This document shows, in pieces, positions 51,274 to 61,526 of a stretch of DNA of 64,000 bases; position 1 is the stretch's first letter; each line of letters opens with the position of its first letter. Below the pieces are notes generated by a model that saw only the letters and a list, made by a program, of their open reading frames with translations, did not search any database and was not told where the DNA came from. This stretch comes from Marinilabilia salmonicolor JCM 21150 (GTDB taxonomy: Bacteria; Bacteroidota; Bacteroidia; Bacteroidales; Marinilabiliaceae), in the NCBI RefSeq assembly GCF_000259075.1, contig NZ_AJKI01000002.1, positions 186,001 to 250,000 of the forward strand. Reading direction: 5' to 3'. Both the position numbers and the translations under genes were made by a program.

Positions 51274-52992
51274 TTACCAACCCGTATAGTTACTCGAAGC
51301 AGTTCCATAACCCGGAGTTTGCGTCAATACGCCTTCCGACAAGGCAATTTCAGACTCAGGAATAGGGAAAAATCCGCCTGTAGCTTCATATCGAGCTCTA
51401 TATCCCCCACCAAAAGATTTCATAACCGTTGGGGTTCCACTTTCATAAACCTTCACACCCAGCTGTTCTTCAAGCAACTCAGGAGCATCTCCCCAACGCC
51501 GGATGTCGGCATAACGTCTTCCTTCAAATGCAAGCTCGAATCGGCGTTCACGCTTCAAGGCCTCTAATGAATAACTCACAGGATCCAGACCGGCCCGGAC
51601 ACGAACCTCATTCATTTTGTCAGCTGTTTCTGTCAATTCTGAGTGCATTAACAATACATCCGCAAATCGAATCAACATCAGGTCATTAACACCATCCAAC
51701 TGAAAGTTATCGGTTGCATCAAACATTGGGACAGAGAAAGAAGAATAATAGGTTGGATTACCTTCTCCATCCACTTTCCCTGTTTTTGCACTAATGTGAA
51801 CACTTTTCATTTGCCAGTAATCGGTTTCTTCCATCATAGTCCAACCGCCAAATGAGTAATCCGGCAGATCGGCAACAGGCATTATCGATGCTTCTCTCCT
51901 TAAGTCACTGGGTTCTGCATCTTCCCAGGTCTCCCAAAGAGTTGGATTGACAGGTCCTGCACCCCATCCCTGCCCAAGAGGGAAGGTATTGCCGTAAGGC
52001 TGACCGCCACGGATTCCAAAATGGAGTAAATATTGATTTGAGTATCCAATAGTAGTACTCCAATCGGCAAAGTTGGAAAATTTAATGGCAAAAACGGACT
52101 CCTGATTTCCATCACCAGCCCAATTCAGATCACTTCCATCGACACCTGTTTCGCCAGACATTTTTTCAAAATCGGACAGCGTGTATTCATTGGTATAAGC
52201 CCACAGATTTCTGAAATCTCCAACCAGGTCATGTCCACTATTGGCAATACAGTCTTCCAGATAGCTTACAACATCCGTTTTGCTCAGAGAACTTCCATCA
52301 GCCAAAGGCATTGCATCTTTATTGTAATATCCGGTATAGAAGAGATAAACACGGGCCAGCAAAGCTTCTGCAGCCCATTTGCTAGCATGTCCCGCAACAG
52401 TCTCATTGTATGGCACATCCTTCATCAAAGAGATGGCTGATACCAGATCATACCCTATCTGTGCATAAAGAGAATCAGCAGATGCATTAGGCAGGTTTTC
52501 GGCCTCATCCGAATTTAAAGGCATGGGAACCTCTCCATACATTTCGGCGAGCTCATGATAAAAGAAACCACGCAGAAAATGTGCTTCGCCTTTCAATTGG
52601 TTAACCTCTTCTCCCTCTAATCCCATCTTTTCAATAGAGAGAATAACACTATTGGCTCTGAAAATCCCCTGATAACGCGCCTTCCAAAAAGGGCGGGAAG
52701 CATCAGTTCCATGATTCATAATTTTATCCCAGGCCTGCATCAACTTATCGTTATCTCCTCCACCGCCAAAGCGGTCATCAGAGGCAAGTTCGGCAGCATA
52801 AAAATAGGTACACTGAGGATCGGCCACAGCAGTATTGAGGGTATTGTAAATTCCAATTACTGCCTGTTCCACATCTTCCACATTGGCGGGAAAATTAGTG
52901 GTATTTTTCTCGGTGAGATTTTCTGTGTCAAGGAAATCTTCACAACTGGTAAATACCAGAATGGCTATTGCGAAATATATTAATCTTTTCAT
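51274..52992 (-). CDS. SusD-family nutrient-binding lipoprotein (pair 2)
   Basis: The 572-residue product has a lipoprotein signal (FAIAILVFTSC, Cys17), then EDFLDTENLTEKNTTNFPANVEDVEQ. The SusD core appears as LKGEAHFLRGFFYHELAEMYGEVPMP and HASKWAAEALLARVYLFYTGYY. The C-terminal block is ALKRERRFELAFEGRRYADIRRWGDA, and it ends with a GFFPIPESEIALSEG motif. It would act with the SusC protein encoded 13 bases upstream. It is clearly a paralogue of the SusD at 56568, sharing the opening CEDFL.TE.LT.K...NFP, the tyrosine-rich middle and the ending block, so the pair arose by duplication. The substrate is unknown; neighbours allow mannan or an alpha-glucan. Confidence 0.92.
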   Translation of the reverse strand: MKRLIYFAIAILVFTSCEDFLDTENLTEKNTTNFPANVEDVEQAVIGIYNTLNTAVADPQCTYFYAAELASDDRFGGGGDNDKLMQAWDKIMNHGTDASRPFWKARYQGIFRANSVILSIEKMGLEGEEVNQLKGEAHFLRGFFYHELAEMYGEVPMPLNSDEAENLPNASADSLYAQIGYDLVSAISLMKDVPYNETVAGHASKWAAEALLARVYLFYTGYYNKDAMPLADGSSLSKTDVVSYLEDCIANSGHDLVGDFRNLWAYTNEYTLSDFEKMSGETGVDGSDLNWAGDGNQESVFAIKFSNFADWSTTIGYSNQYLLHFGIRGGQPYGNTFPLGQGWGAGPVNPTLWETWEDAEPSDLRREASIMPVADLPDYSFGGWTMMEETDYWQMKSVHISAKTGKVDGEGNPTYYSSFSVPMFDATDNFQLDGVNDLMLIRFADVLLMHSELTETADKMNEVRVRAGLDPVSYSLEALKRERRFELAFEGRRYADIRRWGDAPELLEEQLGVKVYESGTPTVMKSFGGGYRARYEATGGFFPIPESEIALSEGVLTQTPGYGTASSNYTGW

Positions 52993-53005
52993 ATTCTTCT
53001 CCTAA

Positions 53006-56000
53006 TTAAAATTTGAGATTTAATCCAACCAAATAAGTTCTTGGGGCAGGATAGAACCCAAGATCAATGCCGGAAGACCAGTTTCCCTGATTACCGGATC
53101 CACCGTCATATCCATATCCTACCTCCGGATCCATCCCCGAATAATTGGTAAAAGTGTAAAGGTTTTGAGCAGAAACATAAAATCTCACTTGCTGTAAGGG
53201 CAAATTGGTAAAGAGTTTTTTGAAGTCATACCCAAGAGTGACATTGCTGATCTTTACGTAATCCCCATCTTCAATATAGATATCAGAAATATTCTGCCAG
53301 TTGGTATTTGTACCGGGGGTAAGGCGCGGCAATTTATTGGAAGTTCCTTCACCGTACCAACGGCCAAAAATTTCGGTAGTATAATTTTGACGCTCGCTAT
53401 CAGCAAATGACCGGTAAGATTTCGCAATTTGCTGTCCAAAAGCCCCATTGGCTGTCAGACCAAAGTCAAGACCTTTGTACGACAAGCTAAGGTTCAGACC
53501 TGCAGTGAAATCGGGATGAGGATTACCAATTTCGGTTTTATCATTTTCATCAATGACTCCGTTCTTATCTATATCAGCGAAGATAACATCTCCTGGCTGT
53601 GCACCTTCCATCACGCCCAGACCTTCAGTACGTCTTGCTTCGATCTGCGACTGGTTTTGGTAAATTCCTTCGGTTTTGTAACCCCAGAAATACCCAATTG
53701 GCTTACCCTCTTCTGCACGATACATCTCTGTCGTTCCCTGACTTAGCACGTGCGGCTCACCATGAATAATTCCTTCACTATTGGCAATCCGGGTCACTTC
53801 GTTTTTGTTATATGCGCCGTTAAGTGCAACGCTGTAAGACAAATCTCCTACACGATCATTCCAGTTCAAAGCCAATTCAATACCACTATTCTCCACGTCA
53901 CCTCCATTAATGAATGGTGGTTCTGTACCAAAAGAAGCCAATGCGGGAGCAACAACCAACCAGTCCTTTGTGGTTTTTACATACCAGTCAAAAGCTACTC
54001 CAAGTTTAGAATTCAACAATCTGGCATCAAATCCCAGGTCAATCTGTTCTGATGTTTCCCAGGTAATATCCTCATTGGGCAAAATATTTTGATATCCTCC
54101 CTGACTTTGTTCGGTTTTGGTATTACCAAAGGAGTATTTTGCTGTTTCAGGGAATCCTACTGTGGCAATATACTGGAAGTTATCGATGTTACAGTTTCCG
54201 TTTTGTCCCCAGCTACCCCGCAGCTTAAAGAAATTTAAGATACCACTGACTCCGTCCATAAAAGTTTCGTTGGACATTACCCATCCGGCAGAAACCGAAG
54301 GGAAATACCCCCAACGATTGCCTTGTGCAAAATTGGAAGATCCATCAGCACGCATGACCACGGAGGCCATATAGGTTTCATTAAAGTTATAATTGACACG
54401 CCCGAAGAAAGAGGCAATACCCCCCTCTCCCCAGGGCTCTCCTTTAATGCTGGTCACACCTGCGGTATATCCTTTGGTATTGCTCAGCCATGCATGGTCA
54501 AAGTCAGAAAAAATAGAACGGCTATTGGTAACATCTACATTCTCACCAAGACCAAACTTCTCCACCGACTGGCCAACAAGGGCATCAATAAAGTGTCCGT
54601 TGGTGCGGAAAGAATAATTCAAAGTATTTTCCCATTGCCACTGAAATCCAAGATTCATGGATTGCTGTGTCTGATCGTTCTCCGGATTATATCCGTCTCC
54701 TGCGGTACTCAACTCATAAGTTGGGACATAGCGTCTGTAGCTACTAGCTGAAAGTTTATATCCGAAACTGGTTTTAAATTTCAGATCGGCCAGAGGCTGT
54801 AATTCGAAAAATACGTTTCCCTGCAGATTATGATTCTTAGATAAATTGCGCCCGCTTCGATACTCCATCAAAGCAATAGGGTTACTGGTTTGTGAATCGT
54901 AGTTGACCAGACCGGTAGAACTCTTATCATCAGCATCGAAATATTCTCCTTCCTCATTGTAAACGGGCATCAGAGGAGAAGCAACCAACATTGAGTGAAT
55001 ATCGTTGGCATAGATGTTTCCAATCTGAATACCATTGCGTGTACTGTAACTGTAGTTCAGGTTTTCTCCAAAACGAACAACATCCAAATCATTTACACGA
55101 TAAAGAACATGATCGGAATTAACCCGTGCCGTAGTCCTTTCATAACTGGGATTTACCGGTTTACCTAAAATACCATCCTGGGAAGTATGAGAGAACCCAA
55201 ATGAATACGTAGATTTATCGTTACCACCTGCAATGTTAAGTGCATGATTCTGGGTGGGAGCATTCTTCTCCCGAATCTCCTCGAGCCAATTGGTTCCATC
55301 AGATTCGCCAGCCATAATAGCCTCATAATCGGGGACAAAACCAGCCCAGTCATAGCCATCTTTTCCGTCGTTAAAACGGGTTTCGTCCATCATGGTCATA
55401 TACTGCCTGGCATCCAGAAGTGCGGGCATTTTATAAACATTTTGAACGCCATAATAACCATCATAACTTACCTGAACTTTCCCGGCTTTTCCTTTTTTGG
55501 TGGTTACCAAAATCACTCCGTTTGCAGCACGAGACCCATAAATAGCTGCTGATGCAGCATCCTTAAGAACATCAATTGATTCAATATCTGCAGGGTTAAG
55601 CGCATTGATATCCCCACCTGTGACACCATCAATAACATAAAGCGGATTGGAATTACCCACGGTTCCAAGTCCCCGGACGTTTACTTTATATCCTTCACCA
55701 GGCATCCCTGAAGATTGGGTAATGTTCACACCGGGACTCTGGCTCTGCATGGCTTGCAAAGGACTCACTGTATTCATTTTTTGAATATCCTCTCCGGAAA
55801 CATTCAAATTGGCACCCGTAGTAAGCGCCTTCTTTTGAACACCATAACCGACTACGACTACTTCGTCCAGATCGGTATAGACATCACGCATTACCACATT
55901 AATCTGAGTCTGGTTACCCACAGAAACCTGCTGAGTTTCCATTCCCACAAAAGAAAAAACCAGAACAGATTCCGCTCCGGCCACATTCAAATTGTAATTA

Positions 56001-56167
56001 CCCTCCACATCGGTAATCACTCCATTTTGAGTCCCCTGTTCCAAAACAGTAACGCCGGGAACAGGCTCACCTTGTGCATCGGTAACATTGCCACTCACCT
56101 GCGTCTGGGCAAATGTGGCAATGCTGAAACACAAGCCGATCAAAAAAAATAACACTCTTTTTTCCAT
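53006..56167 (-). CDS. SusC-family TonB-dependent transporter (pair 2)
   Basis: The 1053-residue product is an outer-membrane oligosaccharide importer. It has signal peptide VLFFLIGLCFSIATFAQ, an N-terminal carboxypeptidase-regulatory domain (VSGNVTDAQGEPVPGVTVLE) and the TonB-box/plug sequence DLDEVVVVGYGVQKKALTTG. The SusC signature ends AASAAIYGSRAANGVILVTTK, and a barrel ends APRTYLVGLNLKF. It is strongly similar along its length to the SusC at 58392, including the barrel end FYPAPRTYLVGLNLKF against FYPSPRTYLVGLNLKF and an identical stretch of 5' leader. This marks a tandem duplication of the susC-susD pair. Upstream a -7 box lies at 56346-56353. Confidence 0.95.
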   Translation of the reverse strand: MEKRVLFFLIGLCFSIATFAQTQVSGNVTDAQGEPVPGVTVLEQGTQNGVITDVEGNYNLNVAGAESVLVFSFVGMETQQVSVGNQTQINVVMRDVYTDLDEVVVVGYGVQKKALTTGANLNVSGEDIQKMNTVSPLQAMQSQSPGVNITQSSGMPGEGYKVNVRGLGTVGNSNPLYVIDGVTGGDINALNPADIESIDVLKDAASAAIYGSRAANGVILVTTKKGKAGKVQVSYDGYYGVQNVYKMPALLDARQYMTMMDETRFNDGKDGYDWAGFVPDYEAIMAGESDGTNWLEEIREKNAPTQNHALNIAGGNDKSTYSFGFSHTSQDGILGKPVNPSYERTTARVNSDHVLYRVNDLDVVRFGENLNYSYSTRNGIQIGNIYANDIHSMLVASPLMPVYNEEGEYFDADDKSSTGLVNYDSQTSNPIALMEYRSGRNLSKNHNLQGNVFFELQPLADLKFKTSFGYKLSASSYRRYVPTYELSTAGDGYNPENDQTQQSMNLGFQWQWENTLNYSFRTNGHFIDALVGQSVEKFGLGENVDVTNSRSIFSDFDHAWLSNTKGYTAGVTSIKGEPWGEGGIASFFGRVNYNFNETYMASVVMRADGSSNFAQGNRWGYFPSVSAGWVMSNETFMDGVSGILNFFKLRGSWGQNGNCNIDNFQYIATVGFPETAKYSFGNTKTEQSQGGYQNILPNEDITWETSEQIDLGFDARLLNSKLGVAFDWYVKTTKDWLVVAPALASFGTEPPFINGGDVENSGIELALNWNDRVGDLSYSVALNGAYNKNEVTRIANSEGIIHGEPHVLSQGTTEMYRAEEGKPIGYFWGYKTEGIYQNQSQIEARRTEGLGVMEGAQPGDVIFADIDKNGVIDENDKTEIGNPHPDFTAGLNLSLSYKGLDFGLTANGAFGQQIAKSYRSFADSERQNYTTEIFGRWYGEGTSNKLPRLTPGTNTNWQNISDIYIEDGDYVKISNVTLGYDFKKLFTNLPLQQVRFYVSAQNLYTFTNYSGMDPEVGYGYDGGSGNQGNWSSGIDLGFYPAPRTYLVGLNLKF

Positions 56168-56503
56168 AACAATAGAGTTAAAATTAAAACTAAAAAAACG
56201 CGTGTGTTTTACTTTTTTAACAGTCGTTTAAACTAAAACAATACAGCATATTTAATTGTATATCATACACTTTATAGCACAAAAAACACGCACATCGCCT
56301 TGTTTTTAGCACTTCAAAGGATGTGTATGTAAAACATTATGGCCACAAAGTTATATCTACTGACAATCCTCTCCTAATACAATTCACTCACTTTTTTGCT
56401 GTTTTTTTACATTTTTTTGCGTTTTGCTTTTTAGTTTCAACTTTACCCGATCATCATTTATGTTTCTGAAATTGTAGTCAGAAAGTCGTCTTATAACAAA
56501 AAA
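56168..56503. promoter_or_regulatory. Control region upstream of SusC pair 2
   Basis: Minus-strand TAACTTTG at 56346-56353 is a perfect -7 box about 180 bases from the ATG, implying a long leader. The 18 bases at 56172-56189 are identical to 61531-61548 before the other SusC gene. No gene is present. Confidence 0.5.
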
Positions 56504-56528
56504 AGGCCACCCCGAAATGAGGTGGCCT
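56494..56528 (-). terminator. Strong terminator after SusD pair 3
   Basis: On the minus strand AGGCCACC (56528-56521) pairs perfectly with GGTGGCCT (56511-56504) and is followed by seven T. It lies 40 bases after the SusD stop at 56568, so pair 3 and pair 2 are separate transcription units. Confidence 0.92.
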
Positions 56529-56567
56529 GGAAAAAAGAATGTTCTCTTAAAATATACTCAACATCAA

Positions 56568-58370
56568 TTACCAACTAGGAGTATATCGTCCTTCACCATT
56601 TTTATAACCTTCAACCTGCTCGAGTAGGCCTTCTGACATATCAATCTGAGGTTGAGGTATTGGGAAAAATCCTTTAGTGGCCTGATAACGGGATGTATAG
56701 CCATCAGGATGCAAAGCTGTATGAGTAGCAGGTTGTCCAAAATTATATACAGACACACCTTCCTGCATTTCAAGATGCTCGGTAGTATATGCATCTCCCC
56801 AGCGACGCATATCGTTCCACCTCAACATTTCGAAGGCAAATTCATGACGGCGCTCTTTTTGGAGAGCATCAAGTGAGTATCCACCAATATCTGGCAACCC
56901 TGCGCGATTCCTTACTCTGTTAATGTATGATTCATCTTCTTTTAACTCTGCCAACATTAACAGGACATCAGCATAACGAATATATACCAAATCATCTGTA
57001 TGGTTAAGCTGGTTATTTTCAGGAGTACCATACATTATCACACCATAACTATGTCTGCGGACACCGTCACCATCTACTGCAGTAACTCCATTGTACTTTT
57101 TACCCCAGTAATTACTTTCCAGCACGAAATCCCAGACACCCCTATTATATCCAATCTGAGTATATGGATCATCGCTGTCTTCTGGATAATCCAGATTAGG
57201 TACCGAGTCCATCAATTCCTTATTAAGATCAATTACGGAAGCCCAAAGTCTCGGGTCATTTGGTTCATCTTCCAACCACTGGTTAACCATGGATCCAGGA
57301 ACAGAATTTCCCTGTCCCCATCCACCGGCAAAAGGAACGGTTTTATTTATATCCTGCATTCCCCGGAGTCCCCAGAACAATGTCAGAGTATTGGAATAGC
57401 CTCTGTCAATATCCCAGCCGGCATAGTTTGAAAACTGCAGCGCAAAAATAGTTTCAGGATTTCTTGCCCCGCGGTCGCTGGCATAAATAATTTCCTCCTG
57501 ATCTATATTATTTTCGCTAATATACTCCTGAATGTAATCATATTCGCCTATTGTCAAAGAATTTGTATAGGCCCATAACTGATGAAAATGATCAACCATC
57601 CTATGTCCGCTATTGGCTTCAGCATCTTCCAGCCAACCAATTACATCATTCTTTGTAACGCTACCACCATCGGGCAAAGCGATGGCATCTTTCCCATAGA
57701 AACCTGTGTACCAAAGAAAGACTCTTCCCATCAATGCTTCTGCAGCCCACTTTGTAACACGACCTTGTTGAGTCTGGTCATAAGTTTTATTAGGCAACAA
57801 CTCTATTGCATCTTTTAAGTCAGCGGCAATTTGTCCGTTGATCTCATCAGCTGAGGCCGCTCCCATATTAATATTCTCAGTGGTAAGTTTTAAGGGAACC
57901 TCATTAAACACGGTGTTTAAGCGAGAATAAAAGTAGGCTCTTAAAAATTTGGCTTCTCCCAGATATTGGTTCTTCAATTCAGGACTGACAACGTCATCTC
58001 CGAGAAGTCCCATATTCTCAATAGCAAAGTTAGCTCTGTGAATGCCCTGATAGGTAACTTTCCACAAATTCTCTAACATACTATTATTCGCATACTGAAA
58101 AGTCTCATAAGATTGTGCAGAAACATCATTATTCCCACCACCACCGAGCTTATCATCACTGGCAACTTCCATAATCATTTCATAGCTTACATCTCCCAGA
58201 TGTTGAGCATTATTCATGGTGGTATAAATACCTGCCATCATTTGCTCAGCATCATCTGCTGTTTGAGGGAAGTTTGCTGATGTCTTATCAGTAAGAGTTT
58301 CTGTTTCAAGGAAATCCTCACATCCCATCAGCAGTACAGCTCCAATTAATATATATAATATTTTTTTCAT
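56568..58370 (-). CDS. SusD-family nutrient-binding lipoprotein (pair 3)
   Basis: The 600-residue product has a lipoprotein signal (YILIGAVLLMGC, Cys17), then EDFLETETLTDKTSANFPQTADDAEQ. The SusD core shows LGEAKFLRAYFYSRLNTVFNEVPLKL and RVTKWAAEALMGRVFLWYTGFYGKDA. The ending block is ALQKERRHEFAFEMLRWNDMRRWGDA followed by GFFPIPQPQIDMSEG. It is a paralogue of the SusD at 51274. Unlike that copy, no extra lipoprotein gene follows; a strong terminator stands 40 bases after the stop. It would cap the SusC encoded 21 bases upstream. The ligand is unknown. Confidence 0.92.
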   Translation of the reverse strand: MKKILYILIGAVLLMGCEDFLETETLTDKTSANFPQTADDAEQMMAGIYTTMNNAQHLGDVSYEMIMEVASDDKLGGGGNNDVSAQSYETFQYANNSMLENLWKVTYQGIHRANFAIENMGLLGDDVVSPELKNQYLGEAKFLRAYFYSRLNTVFNEVPLKLTTENINMGAASADEINGQIAADLKDAIELLPNKTYDQTQQGRVTKWAAEALMGRVFLWYTGFYGKDAIALPDGGSVTKNDVIGWLEDAEANSGHRMVDHFHQLWAYTNSLTIGEYDYIQEYISENNIDQEEIIYASDRGARNPETIFALQFSNYAGWDIDRGYSNTLTLFWGLRGMQDINKTVPFAGGWGQGNSVPGSMVNQWLEDEPNDPRLWASVIDLNKELMDSVPNLDYPEDSDDPYTQIGYNRGVWDFVLESNYWGKKYNGVTAVDGDGVRRHSYGVIMYGTPENNQLNHTDDLVYIRYADVLLMLAELKEDESYINRVRNRAGLPDIGGYSLDALQKERRHEFAFEMLRWNDMRRWGDAYTTEHLEMQEGVSVYNFGQPATHTALHPDGYTSRYQATKGFFPIPQPQIDMSEGLLEQVEGYKNGEGRYTPSW

Positions 58371-58391
58371 AATGCTTTAAAATTTAAGGTT

Positions 58392-61300
58392 TTAAAATTT
58401 CAGATTAAGTCCTACCAGATAGGTGCGTGGTGAAGGATAAAAACCTAAATCAATACCAGAAACGAATGGCTGTTCATCACCATAGCCAACTTCAGGATCC
58501 ATTCCTGAATAGTCCGTAAATGTAACCAAATTACGACCTGCCACATACAAACGAGCCTGTCCTAAAGGCATATCCGGGAGTAATTTCTTAAAATCATACC
58601 CAATAGTAAGGTTCTGAATTTTTATGAAATCACCATCATGTATGTATATATCCGAAACTGTCATTCTGTTGACACTATTACCGGCAGTTAAGCGCGGAAA
58701 TGAATTGGATGGATTTTCCGGTGTCCAACGCTTCTCAAGAATTTCTGTGGTGTAATTATGAAATTCGTTATCGGCAAACGAACGATATGACTGAAGAATC
58801 TCATGTCCAAAGGCACCTTTTCCGGTAACTGAAAAATCAAATCCTTTATAGGCAAAATTAAGACCAAAACCAATTCTGACATCAGGGTGAGGATTACCAA
58901 TCATTGTTCTATCCTCGTCATTTACAACGCCATCTCCTGTGACATCAACAAATTTAACATCACCTGGCTGAGGATCTCCCTGCAAGTAGCCATTATCAGC
59001 ATAGCTATCAATATCCTGCTGATCCTGGAAAATTCCGTCGGTCTTATATCCATAAAAATACCCTACCGGCATTCCAGTCTCAACACGCCAAACTGGCTCA
59101 GTTTGTTGAGATATTACATTAGAATTACTTTGAATAAAACCTGAGGCATTTCCTAAATAGGTAACTTCATTTTTATTAGTGGAAATATTAAACTGTGCAC
59201 CATAGCTGAAATCCCCCAAATTATCATTCCAGTTTAAAGCTAATTCAATACCGCTATTCTCGATTTCCCCACCGTTATAGTATCCTGCAGGGGCACCAAA
59301 GATATCAGGCAGAGGTTCACGAACCAACCAGTCCTTAGTGGTTTTCACATAGTAATCAAATGCTGTACGAAGACGTCCTCTAAGGAAATGAGCATCAAAA
59401 CCAAGATCCAATTGCTCAGAAGTTTCCCATGAAACATCCTCATTAGGCAGAATTGAAGGGAAAGCTCCCTGCTGCATTTCTCCTCTATTATCACCAAAAC
59501 GATAATTATTATCCTTATCACTTCCAATCAAAGCAAGATACTGAAAAGGAGTAATGGCTTGGTTTCCATTTTGTCCCCAACTGGCTCTCAGTTTCAAGAA
59601 TTCCACAACATCATTGTTCCCCAAAAAGTCCTCTTCTGTCATTACCCAACCGGCAGAAACAGATGGGAAATACCCCCAACGGTTACCTTCTGCAAAATTA
59701 GAGGAAGCATCTGCTCTCATAACCATTGTTAACAGGTAAGTTTCATCATGGTCAAAATTAACCCTTCCAAAGAAAGAAGATAATCGTCCTTGATCATATG
59801 GGGTACCTGCAACCGTTGTGACTCCAGGAGTTATTCCCTGGGTATTATCAAGGTAAGCGTACTTGTAACCTATAAAATTAGGATAACCATTGTTTGCTTC
59901 CATGCTATACCCAATTCCTGTTTTCTCAACAGATTGTCCTACAAGAACATCAAAGGAGTTTAGATTTACATTGAAAGAATAATTCAGCGTATTTTCTAAA
60001 GTCCAGTCATGCCCACTTCCGGCACTTTGAATGATATTACCAGGAGTATGGGTCACATCACCAGCAAGAGAAAACTCTGGCTGATAAGACCGATATCTGT
60101 TGGAATTGGATCGGTAACCAAAGCTGCTTCTAAAAATCAAATCCTCTATGGGTTGAATCTCAACATGAACATCACCATTGACATTGTAGTTATGAGATTC
60201 GTTCATTCCCCTCTCTAAATGCATTTGTGCAATTGGATTGTAAATCCGTGAGGACACATCATCCAAACCACTTTCTTTTATATTATCATAATTAAAATAT
60301 TCTCCTTCGTCATTATACAAAGGAACCAGGGGATTACCCACCAACATATTACGAACATCATTCCAATACATTCCACCAATGGCGATACCCGCTTTTTTGC
60401 TATAACTATAATTAAAAGTTTGCCCAACCTTTATAACATCACGTCCATTATTTTCATACACAACATGATCACTATTAAGTCTGGCGGTAATTCTTTCAAA
60501 ATTGGGTTCAACAGGCTTACCGAAGACACCTTCCTGTGAATAATAAGAAAAACCCATCGAGAAAACAGATTGCTCTGATCCACCGCTGATATTAATAGCA
60601 TGGTTCTGAGTTGGTGCATTTTCATTATAAGCTTCGTCCATCCAGTTTGTTCCGTTCCACTCACCACTCTGAACTTTTTGATATAACTCAGGAATTTTAC
60701 CGGCAAAGTCTTCAGGGGATTTTTCAGAAGTAACTCTCTCTTCATTCAAAATTTCCATAAATTGAGAAGCGTTGAGAGGCGTAGCAATATTTTCAATATC
60801 CTGAACGCCATAATACCCGTCATAGGTAACTTCAATTTTCCCGGCTCTTCCCTGCTTGGTGGTAACCAAAATTACACCGTTGGCAGCGCGTGAACCGTAA
60901 ATAGCTGCAGATGCAGCATCCTTCAGCACATCAATAGATTCGATATCGCTGGGATTTAAGTTGTTGATATTTCCACCAGCAACACCATCAATAACGTAAA
61001 GAGGATCGGGATTACCAATAGTACCCAAACCACGAATATTTACCTTAAACCCTTCACCGGGTTGTCCGGAGCTTTGGGTTATATTCATACCCGGTGCCTG
61101 ACTTTGCATTGCTTCAAGTGCAGAACCAGTGCTCTGCTTTTGCAAATCATCACCCCCAACATTCAGGTTAGCACCGGTAGTCAGTTTTTTCTTCTGAACA
61201 CCGTAACCAACAACCACTACTTCATCGAGATCGGTAAAAGTCTCAGACAAAACAACATCAATGGTTGTCTGACCACCTACCGTTACCTCCTGGGTTTGCA

Positions 61301-61526
61301 TACCCACAAACGAAAATACCAGAACAGACTCCTGTCCGGCAACACTTAAATTGTAATTACCATCAATATCGGTAATCACACCATTTTGCGTACCTTTTTC
61401 CAGCACTGTCACGCCCGGAATAGGTTCGCCCTGCGAGTCGCTAACACTACCACTCACCTGCACCTGTGCAAAGGAGGCAATGCTAAGACATAAGCCAAAG
61501 ATTAAAAACAAAACTCTTTTTTTCAT
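58392..61526 (-). CDS. SusC-family TonB-dependent transporter (pair 3)
   Basis: The product, about 1044 residues from the ATG at 61526, is a paralogue of the SusC at 53006 with the same layout. It has signal VLFLIFGLCLSIASFAQ, the regulatory domain VSGSVSDSQGEPIPGVTVLE, the plug start DLDEVVVVGYGVQKKKLTTG, the signature AASAAIYGSRAANGVILVTTK and the barrel end PRTYLVGLNLKF. An ATG two codons earlier (61532) gives a longer frame. However, alignment of the two leaders puts that ATG opposite a non-start AAT and puts 61526 opposite the ATG of the other copy, so 61526 is preferred. It is the gene next to the divergent AraC-type regulator. Confidence 0.95.
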   Translation of the reverse strand: MKKRVLFLIFGLCLSIASFAQVQVSGSVSDSQGEPIPGVTVLEKGTQNGVITDIDGNYNLSVAGQESVLVFSFVGMQTQEVTVGGQTTIDVVLSETFTDLDEVVVVGYGVQKKKLTTGANLNVGGDDLQKQSTGSALEAMQSQAPGMNITQSSGQPGEGFKVNIRGLGTIGNPDPLYVIDGVAGGNINNLNPSDIESIDVLKDAASAAIYGSRAANGVILVTTKQGRAGKIEVTYDGYYGVQDIENIATPLNASQFMEILNEERVTSEKSPEDFAGKIPELYQKVQSGEWNGTNWMDEAYNENAPTQNHAINISGGSEQSVFSMGFSYYSQEGVFGKPVEPNFERITARLNSDHVVYENNGRDVIKVGQTFNYSYSKKAGIAIGGMYWNDVRNMLVGNPLVPLYNDEGEYFNYDNIKESGLDDVSSRIYNPIAQMHLERGMNESHNYNVNGDVHVEIQPIEDLIFRSSFGYRSNSNRYRSYQPEFSLAGDVTHTPGNIIQSAGSGHDWTLENTLNYSFNVNLNSFDVLVGQSVEKTGIGYSMEANNGYPNFIGYKYAYLDNTQGITPGVTTVAGTPYDQGRLSSFFGRVNFDHDETYLLTMVMRADASSNFAEGNRWGYFPSVSAGWVMTEEDFLGNNDVVEFLKLRASWGQNGNQAITPFQYLALIGSDKDNNYRFGDNRGEMQQGAFPSILPNEDVSWETSEQLDLGFDAHFLRGRLRTAFDYYVKTTKDWLVREPLPDIFGAPAGYYNGGEIENSGIELALNWNDNLGDFSYGAQFNISTNKNEVTYLGNASGFIQSNSNVISQQTEPVWRVETGMPVGYFYGYKTDGIFQDQQDIDSYADNGYLQGDPQPGDVKFVDVTGDGVVNDEDRTMIGNPHPDVRIGFGLNFAYKGFDFSVTGKGAFGHEILQSYRSFADNEFHNYTTEILEKRWTPENPSNSFPRLTAGNSVNRMTVSDIYIHDGDFIKIQNLTIGYDFKKLLPDMPLGQARLYVAGRNLVTFTDYSGMDPEVGYGDEQPFVSGIDLGFYPSPRTYLVGLNLKF

